Assembly: GCF_021556485.1 (NCBI RefSeq)
Contig: NZ_JAKGBW010000005.1
Coordinates: 1 to 64,000 of the forward strand
Reading direction: 5' to 3'
DNA length: 64,000 nucleotides
Source of the DNA: Oceanobacillus alkalisoli
Lineage (GTDB): Bacteria > Bacillota > Bacilli > Bacillales > Amphibacillaceae
The notes beneath the pieces are model-generated. The model did not search any database. It was not told the DNA's origin and was given only the letters and a program-made list of their open reading frames with translations. Positions 57,484 through 64,000 of this stretch are shown piece after piece. Position 1 is the first letter of the stretch; each line of letters opens with the position of its first letter. The translations under genes and the position numbers were made by a program.

Positions 57484-58836
57484 ATGTTCGACAAGATTGG
57501 TAAGAAATTTGGAGTGGTTGCACTTAGTGCTGGGCTAGTACTTTCAGGATTAAGTATAGGGGCGGTAGATGCTGCCAAGCCGGATTATGCTAGCAATAAT
57601 GGAAAAGGCAATAATAAAAAGGTAGAAAATGTTATCTATATGATTCCGGATGGTTTCAGTTCTAACTATGCAAGTAACTATCGCGTTTATAAAGGCGAAG
57701 ATGCTGTATGGGACGAGCATTTAAAAGGAATGTTTACTACATATTCTGCTGATTCGGATATTACCGATTCTGCTGCAGCTGGAACAGCAATGGCTACAGG
57801 TGAAAAGACGAATAATGGTGTCGTTGGCCTCGATACAGAAGGGAACGAGCTTCAAACAATCTTAGAAGCTTCCCAAGAAAATGGAAAAGCATCTGGTCTT
57901 GTCGCAACTTCGACAATTACCCACGCAACACCAGCTTCCTTCGCCTCCCATGTTGAAAGCCGAAATAACGAAACCGAAATTGCTAGACAATTGCTTGCAA
58001 ATGAAGTGGATGTGTTACTTGGTGGCGGAAAGAATAATTTCCTGCCAGACTCTCAAGGCGGGAACCAAGAAATTGACTTAATCGAGCAAGCGGAAGAACA
58101 AGGCTATGAATTTGTTGAAACGCGCAGTGAGTTACTGGCAAATAAAGATCTCGCTCTTCAAAAGGGAGAAAAGCTTTTAGGATTATTTGCAGATGATGCA
58201 CTTGCACCGGAATTGCACCGTGCTGAAACAGACGAACCAAGTCTTGCTGAGATGACGGATGCTGCAATTGATATTCTGGAGGAAAACAACAAAGGATTTT
58301 TCCTTGTCGTTGAAGGCAGTCAAATCGACTGGGCAGGTCATGCAAATGATGCAGGTTATGCAATGACAGACGTTGCTGCATTTGAAGAGGCAGTAAAAGA
58401 AGCAATGGAATTCGCCAAGGAAGATGGAAAAACACTCGTCGTTGTTGCTGGAGATCATGATACTGGCGGAATGACAACCGGTTCAAAAGATTCAATGGAT
58501 TTAAATGCCAGCATGTTAAAAGATGTAACAGCTACAGGTGATTTTATGGCAGCAGCGTTAAACGCCAATCGTTCGAATGTGAGTGAAGTAGTAGAATTGT
58601 ATACTGGATTTGAATTAACAAGCGAAGAAATTCAAACGATTCAACAAGCGAACAACGCATCACTTGCGATTAATACGGTAATAAGTGACCGGTCAAATAT
58701 TGGCTGGACAAGCACGAATCATACAGGTGCAGATATTCCTGTCTATGCTTATGGACCACAAGCAGAGAAGTTTGCAGGTTTCTTGGATAATACGGATCTG
58801 CCTAAAATAATGGCTAAGGCGATGAAGTTGAAGTAA
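57484..58836 (+). CDS. phoA: Secreted alkaline phosphatase
   Basis: 450 residues from the ATG at 57484 (GAGGAGAGG just before; a TTG at 57439 would precede the signal peptide). Signal peptide ends near residue 30 (SIGAVDAAK). Alkaline phosphatase motifs: nucleophilic Ser in DSAAAGTAMATGEK, THATPASFASHV, EGSQIDWAGHANDA and AGDHDTGGMT, with the late His in TNHTGADIPVYAYG. It frees phosphate from organic esters outside the cell. The first metal loop reads IPDGFSSNY. No convincing PhoP box was seen upstream. It fits the phosphorus-scavenging theme with phn, ugp and the 19069 enzyme. Confidence 0.9.
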   Translation: MFDKIGKKFGVVALSAGLVLSGLSIGAVDAAKPDYASNNGKGNNKKVENVIYMIPDGFSSNYASNYRVYKGEDAVWDEHLKGMFTTYSADSDITDSAAAGTAMATGEKTNNGVVGLDTEGNELQTILEASQENGKASGLVATSTITHATPASFASHVESRNNETEIARQLLANEVDVLLGGGKNNFLPDSQGGNQEIDLIEQAEEQGYEFVETRSELLANKDLALQKGEKLLGLFADDALAPELHRAETDEPSLAEMTDAAIDILEENNKGFFLVVEGSQIDWAGHANDAGYAMTDVAAFEEAVKEAMEFAKEDGKTLVVVAGDHDTGGMTTGSKDSMDLNASMLKDVTATGDFMAAALNANRSNVSEVVELYTGFELTSEEIQTIQQANNASLAINTVISDRSNIGWTSTNHTGADIPVYAYGPQAEKFAGFLDNTDLPKIMAKAMKLK

Positions 58837-58907
58837 ATGTAATAAAAAGTAAATATACTCGTTCCATTCCCCTCATGCATCGCTGTTTTATAAAAAATCT
58901 TTGTATA

Positions 58908-58945
58908 AAAAACAAGTTCACCCTACGCGTAGAGGTGAACTTGTG
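58908..58945 (-). terminator. Terminator of the yxcD operon
   Basis: ACAAGTTCACC pairs with GGTGAACTTGT; on the minus strand it is followed by a T-run (TTTTTTAT). It lies between convergent phoA and yxcD-like genes. Confidence 0.75.
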
Positions 58946-58989
58946 TAAATGACTAGTTAGAATACAGGCTGGGTTCTTGTATTTTCAAG

Positions 58990-59277
58990 TTATCCAATGT
59001 ATGCAACAATACCTTCCACATCATCTAATTCCAATCGAATCCCGGCAAAAGGGTCCTCGTTAAGAAATTCATCTAACCATAAGCGCAGGGCTTCGATAAT
59101 AGTTGACATGACGAGTACTTGTTTTCTGTTATTCCAAAACGATTCTGCAGTAAAGCCGGTATCATCGTCAAACAATAATTCTACCTCGACTTCTTCTGGC
59201 TTTATTTGCTTTTTTCGAGAAACATAGACACAAATTGCATTTATAATATCTTGTTCAGGAATCACTAGTTTCTCCAT
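58990..59277 (-). CDS. YxcD-family (DUF2653) protein
   Basis: 95 residues: MEKLVIPEQDIINAICVYVS, KPEEVEVELLFDDDTGFTAE and the C-terminal LDDVEGIVAYIG match Bacillus YxcD. Function unknown; cytoplasmic. Overlaps the end of the upstream gene (59265), so they form a pair. Confidence 0.8.
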   Translation of the reverse strand: MEKLVIPEQDIINAICVYVSRKKQIKPEEVEVELLFDDDTGFTAESFWNNRKQVLVMSTIIEALRLWLDEFLNEDPFAGIRLELDDVEGIVAYIG

Positions 59278-59714
59278 ACATTAGCTTCCTTTTTCTTTTT
59301 GAAAAACTGATAGATTTTCATTGCGATTGAAATCAAGAATACGATTGCCAGTCCATTGATTATCAAGCCGAGAAGCGACCCTAAAATCCCCATGTTGCCA
59401 AGTAAACCACCAAATAATAATCCAGCAAGTCCTCCCAGCATGAGGCCTTTCATTAGACCGCCTGACATCATGCCGCCTTTATTGTTCGTATTTTGTTTTG
59501 TCGCAGATTTATTGACGGTAGAATCTTTTTTATTATTTTGGAAGAATGAATTGTTGTTGTTGGAATTAATACTACCATTACTTGGGTTAAATGACTTCTT
59601 CCCAGATTTATAACGTTTTGCCTCAACGGTTGTTCCAGCATCCTGGAAAACAAAATCTCCAATTGGTGAAAATACAAGTGCGATTGCACATAATGCTACT
59701 ATCATCTTTTTCAT
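59265..59714 (-). CDS. Small secreted/membrane protein with Asn-rich linker
   Basis: 149 residues. Signal peptide or first membrane segment (MIVALCAIALVFSPIGDFVF), basic KRYKSGKKSFNPS, an Asn-rich region (SINSNNNNSFFQNN), a Gly/Met/Leu-rich stretch (GGLMKGLMLGGLAGLLFGGL) and a C-terminal membrane helix. It resembles Tim44-like small proteins found beside yxcD in Bacillaceae. Function unknown. Translationally coupled to the yxcD-like gene. Confidence 0.6.
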   Translation of the reverse strand: MKKMIVALCAIALVFSPIGDFVFQDAGTTVEAKRYKSGKKSFNPSNGSINSNNNNSFFQNNKKDSTVNKSATKQNTNNKGGMMSGGLMKGLMLGGLAGLLFGGLLGNMGILGSLLGLIINGLAIVFLISIAMKIYQFFKKKKEANVWRN

Positions 59715-59987
59715 ATATCTTATCCTCTCTCATGCTGTCTTTTTTATGGTGTTTTTTTATTATAATATAAATTCACTTGTTTTGGGTGTTTAGTGTAACT
59801 TATTATTTATTATCTAGTTCTTATTATTAGATTCATTTATCCTGTACTTATAATAAAGTAAGGGAAGAGGTCACGATTAGCAGAAAACAATGAAGTACCA
59901 TTGAATCATTTTCAGATTAAATAGAAGGAATTGCTAATACGGATAAAGAATAGTTCTAATATAAAATAAAATGATGGAGGCGTTTGC

Positions 59988-61175
59988 ATGAAGCGAATTG
60001 GTAAATTTGCGATGCTAAGTGGAGCGATCCTATTAGGAGCAGGAATAGCAAGTCCTTTGGTTGATTCGCCAGTTATTTCCCAAGCATCCGAAGTAAAAAA
60101 ACCGCCTGTTGCTGGATTCATAAGTCATGACGAGCTAACAAGAGAATTGAATCAAATCGAGCGAACGAGCAATGGGAAAGTTCAAGTAGAGGTGGCTGGC
60201 TATTCCAATCAAGACCGTGAGATCTATAAGACTACGGTGGGTACAGGGGAAAAAGTAGTGTTCATACAAAGTGAGATTCATGGAAATGAAAAGGTAGGTA
60301 CAGTAGCGCTATTAAACATGATAAAAAAAATTGGTAAAAATAACTCCCCGGAAATGAGACAACTTAGAGAAGAACTAACTATTGTCGCTATGCCAATGAT
60401 GAATCCGGATGCATCAGAAGCTAATCGCCGAGGGAATGAGATGAGGTGGGAAGAAGTAGTAGACGAATTTCCTGCATTGGAAAATGCAAGCCCGACCTGG
60501 AATTATTACACCTACATCAATCAATATTGGGATTATGCTTCCAACCCTGGATTTGATGTAAATAGAGATTTTAACCCTGATCTGGATTATGTGCCTCAAC
60601 CAGAGGATTTCCCTGGCAGTTCTTCCCAAGCTGGTTGGTATATCACCCCGGAATCTCAGTCCGTTCGTGATGTCTATAAGGATTTACAGGAACAGTTTGG
60701 CACAGTTGATGTCTTTATCGATTTGCACCATCAGGGAGAATATGTAATCGAGGGTTCAGGCGAGCCAGTTACCTTATCGCTTTCTGGTGTATTTGTTCCT
60801 AATCCTGATACGGCAGAAGGTGAAAAATATAGTGAATATGCCGACCGATATAACGAAGAGTTTTCAAAGCAATTAAACGTTGCTGCATATGACGCATTGC
60901 AACAAATGGGTAATTCACCATTTGGAAACGTATCACTTTATCAACAGAATCTAGATTTACCAGGAACTGCACTCGGTTCATTTTCGTTAAATGGTAGTGG
61001 AACTGTATTATTTGAAGTTACTGGCCAGACACAAAGTTTTGGTCAGAAGAAGATGGGGCAGTTGACGAAGGCGGTTGAAACTGGACTGTATGGTATTCTA
61101 AATAGCTTGGCGACAGATGAAGTCTATGAATTAAATCCCGAAGATTATGATGACATTCCTTTAACAGGACGCTAA
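59988..61175 (+). CDS. Secreted M14 zinc carboxypeptidase
   Basis: 395 residues. Signal peptide (GKFAMLSGAILLGAGIASPL... to SQASE). M14 metal motif: His and Glu in QSEIHGNEKVG, third ligand His in FIDLHHQGEY; catalytic Glu in GTVLFEVTGQTQSF. It trims peptides outside the cell. GATGGAGGCG precedes the ATG. Independent of its neighbours. Confidence 0.85.
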   Translation: MKRIGKFAMLSGAILLGAGIASPLVDSPVISQASEVKKPPVAGFISHDELTRELNQIERTSNGKVQVEVAGYSNQDREIYKTTVGTGEKVVFIQSEIHGNEKVGTVALLNMIKKIGKNNSPEMRQLREELTIVAMPMMNPDASEANRRGNEMRWEEVVDEFPALENASPTWNYYTYINQYWDYASNPGFDVNRDFNPDLDYVPQPEDFPGSSSQAGWYITPESQSVRDVYKDLQEQFGTVDVFIDLHHQGEYVIEGSGEPVTLSLSGVFVPNPDTAEGEKYSEYADRYNEEFSKQLNVAAYDALQQMGNSPFGNVSLYQQNLDLPGTALGSFSLNGSGTVLFEVTGQTQSFGQKKMGQLTKAVETGLYGILNSLATDEVYELNPEDYDDIPLTGR

Positions 61176-61268
61176 GTGTGAACGTTTTAAAATAACATAA
61201 AGTGAAAGTGTTATAAAAAATCTTGATACCCATTCGTTTCTTTAATAATATAGTTGAAGCTGGAAAGG

Positions 61269-61318
61269 TACTGCACCCCCGAAGGTAGAGCTTAAAATCT
61301 AACTTTGGGGGTGCATTT
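61269..61318. terminator. Hairpin after the carboxypeptidase
   Basis: TGCACCCCC pairs with GGGGGTGCA, with AGGTAGA/TCTAACTT inside, then TTTGTAT. Probable terminator. Confidence 0.65.
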
Positions 61319-61423
61319 GTATCATAAATCCCGAATTTCGGAGAATGGGAACGTAAAGCACCCATTCGTAATCTTATATGGAAGATTCAGATTAAACACG
61401 AGCAGGCCACCAATCTACCAATA

Positions 61424-61504
61424 AAAAAACTTGCCATATCCAATTTATAGTGAAGTAGTGTTCCTCAAAGTTAATGCGTCATTCACTTAAAAGGTTATGG
61501 CAAG
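61424..61504 (-). terminator. Terminator of the binding protein/chemoreceptor operon
   Basis: On the minus strand CTTGCCATA pairs with TATGGCAAG around a long loop and is followed by a run of T (TTTTTTT). Confidence 0.7.
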
Positions 61505-61521
61505 CTGTCTTCTTTTTTATA

Positions 61522-62538
61522 TTAATTGATCGTATCTTTCGTGAGTATTCTAGGCTCGAGTAAGATCGTTGGGATATCTTCGAGTCCATTATTTATCGTT
61601 GCATCTGTCTGAATATCTTCTCCATTGGCTACCTTCATCGCCATTTCAGCGGCATGCGCTGCAATAACTTCGGTTGGTTTTTCAACAGTCATTGTTTGTG
61701 TTCCGGCCTTTATCCGCTCCAGTGCATCATTTTCAGCATCCTGGCCCGACACTGGAATTTCTCCAGCTAATTGTGCTGCTTCCAATGCTCTAATAGCCCC
61801 ACCTGCAGTTCCATCATTTGCTGCTATAATAGCATCGACCTGATCCCTATTTAGAATCTCTTTTACGTTTTGTTCCGCTATAGCGGGCTCCCAGTCATCG
61901 GTATACTGGTCAAAAATGATATTGATATCACCAGAATCAACCAGTGGTTGTAGGATATTCATGGCTCCATCTCTTAAAAGAACAGCGTTATTATCCGATT
62001 CAGCCCCGCCTATATACACATAATTACCTGTAGGGGCATGTTTTAATATTTCTGTTGCTTGGAATTCTCCTACTTGCGTGTTGTCAAAAGAAATATAGTA
62101 ATCAACTGCGGCATTTCTTATTAAACGGTCATAAGATATAATCTTGATTCCTGCTTCATGTGCCAACTCAACAATTGGAGCAGCAGCTTCTCCGTCGAAA
62201 GGTACAACGACAAGCACATCGACACCTTCTGCAATCAATAGTTCCGCTTGTTTAATTTGCACTTCTGTGTGACCATTTGCAGCAAGTGTTTTCACATTTC
62301 CGCCTAATTCAGTTATTTCATTTTCAAAAGCTTCTTTATCTCCATACCAGCGTTCGTCGCGAAGTGTATCAAGAATAAAACCGACATACACTTTTTCCTC
62401 GTCATCAACAAGTTTTATTTTTTCATTTTCTGGTAGTTCCTTCGATGAAGTACGATCAGAACATCCAACCATAACTAGACAGAGAAATAGGATGAAACCA
62501 ATTAATATGAATCCTTTATGTTTGGCAAATAAATTCAC
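61522..62538 (-). CDS. Sugar-binding lipoprotein of the XylF type, paired with a chemoreceptor
   Basis: 338 residues. Lipoprotein signal (ILFLCLVMVGC). Type I binding fold close in pattern to the xylF product at 3219: LRDERWYGDKEAFENEI, DGEAAAPIVELAHEAG, SYDRLIRNAAVDYYISFDNT, ANDGTAGGAIRALEAAQ. There is no ATPase or permease gene; it lies 25 bases behind a methyl-accepting chemotaxis gene on the same strand. It may present sugar to that receptor rather than to a transporter, as ribose- and xylose-binding proteins do in other bacteria. Ligand not proven. Confidence 0.8.
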   Translation of the reverse strand: MNLFAKHKGFILIGFILFLCLVMVGCSDRTSSKELPENEKIKLVDDEEKVYVGFILDTLRDERWYGDKEAFENEITELGGNVKTLAANGHTEVQIKQAELLIAEGVDVLVVVPFDGEAAAPIVELAHEAGIKIISYDRLIRNAAVDYYISFDNTQVGEFQATEILKHAPTGNYVYIGGAESDNNAVLLRDGAMNILQPLVDSGDINIIFDQYTDDWEPAIAEQNVKEILNRDQVDAIIAANDGTAGGAIRALEAAQLAGEIPVSGQDAENDALERIKAGTQTMTVEKPTEVIAAHAAEMAMKVANGEDIQTDATINNGLEDIPTILLEPRILTKDTIN

Positions 62539-62563
62539 TTCTTTTGCTCCTTTTTTAAAAATA

Positions 62564-64000
62564 CTAAAGTTTAAATCTTTGAATCAATCGATTCATTCTC
62601 TCAACCATACTGGCCAAGTCTTGTGCACTTGAAGAAATATTATCAACTGATGCAGCTTGTTCATGTACCGAAGCTGATATTTCTTCTGAACCTGCAGCAG
62701 ACTCCTCAGAAATCGCAGCAATCTGTTCTACAGACTCGTTGATTGTACTGCTGGAATCTTCAATCGTTTGAAAAATAGTTGACATGGTTCTTATTTTATC
62801 TGTCATCTCTTCTACATTAGCGTTTATCGCAGAAAAGCTTTTCCCGGTTAATTGTATTTGCTCAGCACCTTTATCTACTTCCGTGTATCCAAGGTTTAGT
62901 TCCTCGGATATTTGTGCTGTCTCTTCTATAATTGAAAACACGATATCACTGATTTTGGTTACAGATTGAGCAACTCCTTCAGATAAATTTCTGACTTCTG
63001 TTGCTACAACAGTAAATCCTCGACCTGCTTCCCCAGCTCTTGCCGCTTCAATGGAAGCATTCAATGCTAGTAAGTTTGTTTGATCCGCAATAGACTGTAT
63101 AACATCTACTAGTTCTGTAATGGATCGCGTTTTGTGCTCAAGGCTTGTAATTCTTTCTAATGACTCTTTCATTACGTCATGGATAACGGCCATCTGTTGA
63201 ACAGTTTCCTTCATGAGTTTATCCCCGTTCGTTGACGCTTCAAGAACCTCATTGGAGAATGTATTTAATTCGTTGCTTTGCTCACCGGCACGTATGACTT
63301 CCAAGCTGAATTGCTGCGTGCTCTCAGAAATTTCAACAGAATTATCTGCTTGGCTGGTAGAACCTTTAGCCATTTCTTCAATTGTAGCAGCAACCTGTTC
63401 ACTACCTACCTTTACCTCAACAGAAGATTCTAGTAATGCTGTACTTTGTTGATCAACTTCTCTAGAAAGTTCCTGAATTTCTGAAATCATGTCACGTAAG
63501 CTGCTTCCCATATGGTTCATTGCATTTGATAATTGTGCAATCTCATCTTGACCTTTAACCTTCAATGGTTCAATATTCAAGTTTCCACTTGCAATCTCCC
63601 CACTGTGTTGAACAATATTACGCAAACCTTCACTTATATTTCGGCTGATAAAGAATAAAAGTATGATCGAAATAACGATCGAAATTGAAGCAGATAAAAT
63701 CAAGATAAATGTAACTTGTTTCAAATCGTTTTGCGCAGTATGTAGTGATTTCTCACTCTCTTCGGTTGCAGTGTCCATGAGCTGTTGTCCTAGTTCTGCC
63801 GTTTCGTTTTTCAGTGTGCTTGCAACCTGTTGTAGTTCTGCAAATTCATCTGTATTGATTTGCTGTACATTAGGGACAATCATACTAAAAAAGTATTGAT
63901 CTAATTCATGATTATTTGCAATCATTTGATCAAAGCTTGCTAACTGTTCTTTATTTAAAAGGGGTTTGATATTTTTCGCGACATCTACAAATTCTATACT
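62564..64000 (-). CDS. Methyl-accepting chemotaxis protein (5' end outside window)
   Basis: At least 478 residues; the frame is open to the window edge, so the N-terminus is missing. Visible: the end of an extracellular sensor part, one membrane helix ([19 protein letters not shown]), a HAMP region ([20 protein letters not shown]), and the cytoplasmic hairpin with the tip [36 protein letters not shown], preceded and followed by coiled coil. It signals to CheA/CheW. The binding protein gene behind it probably supplies the ligand. Confidence 0.88.
   Translation of the reverse strand, partial: SIEFVDVAKNIKPLLNKEQLASFDQMIANNHELDQYFFSMIVPNVQQINTDEFAELQQVASTLKNETAELGQQLMDTATEESEKSLHTAQNDLKQVTFILILSASISIVISIILLFFISRNISEGLRNIVQHSGEIASGNLNIEPLKVKGQDEIAQLSNAMNHMGSSLRDMISEIQELSREVDQQSTALLESSVEVKVGSEQVAATIEEMAKGSTSQADNSVEISESTQQFSLEVIRAGEQSNELNTFSNEVLEASTNGDKLMKETVQQMAVIHDVMKESLERITSLEHKTRSITELVDVIQSIADQTNLLALNASIEAARAGEAGRGFTVVATEVRNLSEGVAQSVTKISDIVFSIIEETAQISEELNLGYTEVDKGAEQIQLTGKSFSAINANVEEMTDKIRTMSTIFQTIEDSSSTINESVEQIAAISEESAAGSEEISASVHEQAASVDNISSSAQDLASMVERMNRLIQRFKL

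Overview
The window looks like chromosomal DNA of a low-GC Bacillaceae bacterium, probably a salt-tolerant genus of the Oceanobacillus/Gracilibacillus/Virgibacillus type. The evidence is the strong AGGAGG ribosome sites, GTG and TTG starts, Bacillus-type genes (xylR, gbsRAB, yxcD, yvbJ, yjzC and yrhK homologues), a preQ1-I riboswitch on queuosine genes, a sigma-B-like promoter on a catalase and PhoP-box-like repeats. The genus is an inference.

Layout. 1-11.6 kb: an IS1182-type transposase tail, then a xylose region with xylR, an M24-like protein, an xylFGH ABC importer, a broken xylA, an aldo/keto reductase, and a GH120 beta-xylosidase pseudogene split by an intact IS4-family element (9001-10403). 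11.9-19 kb: an amidase pseudogene, a duplicated yjzC-yrhK module whose second copy is dead, a LysM-3D wall protein, an AbgT transporter and two small phage-like genes. 19-35.7 kb: phosphorus scavenging, with a 5'-nucleotidase-type phosphoesterase, a phnDCEE importer, a secreted OB-fold/FIMAH protein, a ugpCAEB importer and two glycerophosphodiester phosphodiesterases (the second frameshifted). 36-41.4 kb: choline-to-glycine-betaine genes (gbsB, gbsA, gbsR) and a lone betaine-type binding protein. 41.5-44.8 kb: decayed DNA holding an IS66 remnant, a GH10 xylanase with a TAG stop and an alanine dehydrogenase tail. 44.8-50.4 kb: two zinc-ribbon membrane proteins, queC-yhhQ-queF and a puuD-like pseudogene. 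50.5-53.2 kb: rbsR-rbsK-rbsD and an in-frame rbsA'-'rbsB deletion fusion. 53.3-64 kb: an acyl-CoA dehydrogenase, a large catalase, an alkaline phosphatase, a yxcD-type pair, an M14 carboxypeptidase, and a sugar-binding lipoprotein paired with a chemoreceptor that runs off the window.

Two themes stand out. First, gene decay is heavy and is concentrated on plant-sugar use: xylA, the GH120 beta-xylosidase, the GH10 xylanase and the ribose transporter are all broken, while xylR, xylFGH, rbsK/rbsD and a xylose-type binding protein stay open. Second, a 116-bp two-tier palindrome is present five times in both orientations, always between genes; I do not recognise it and it is the best candidate here for an undescribed element. 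Recurrent hairpins after the binding-protein genes of three ABC importers, and a 17+/18-bp duplicated operator-like sequence flanking gbsA and gbsR, show how several operons may be regulated.
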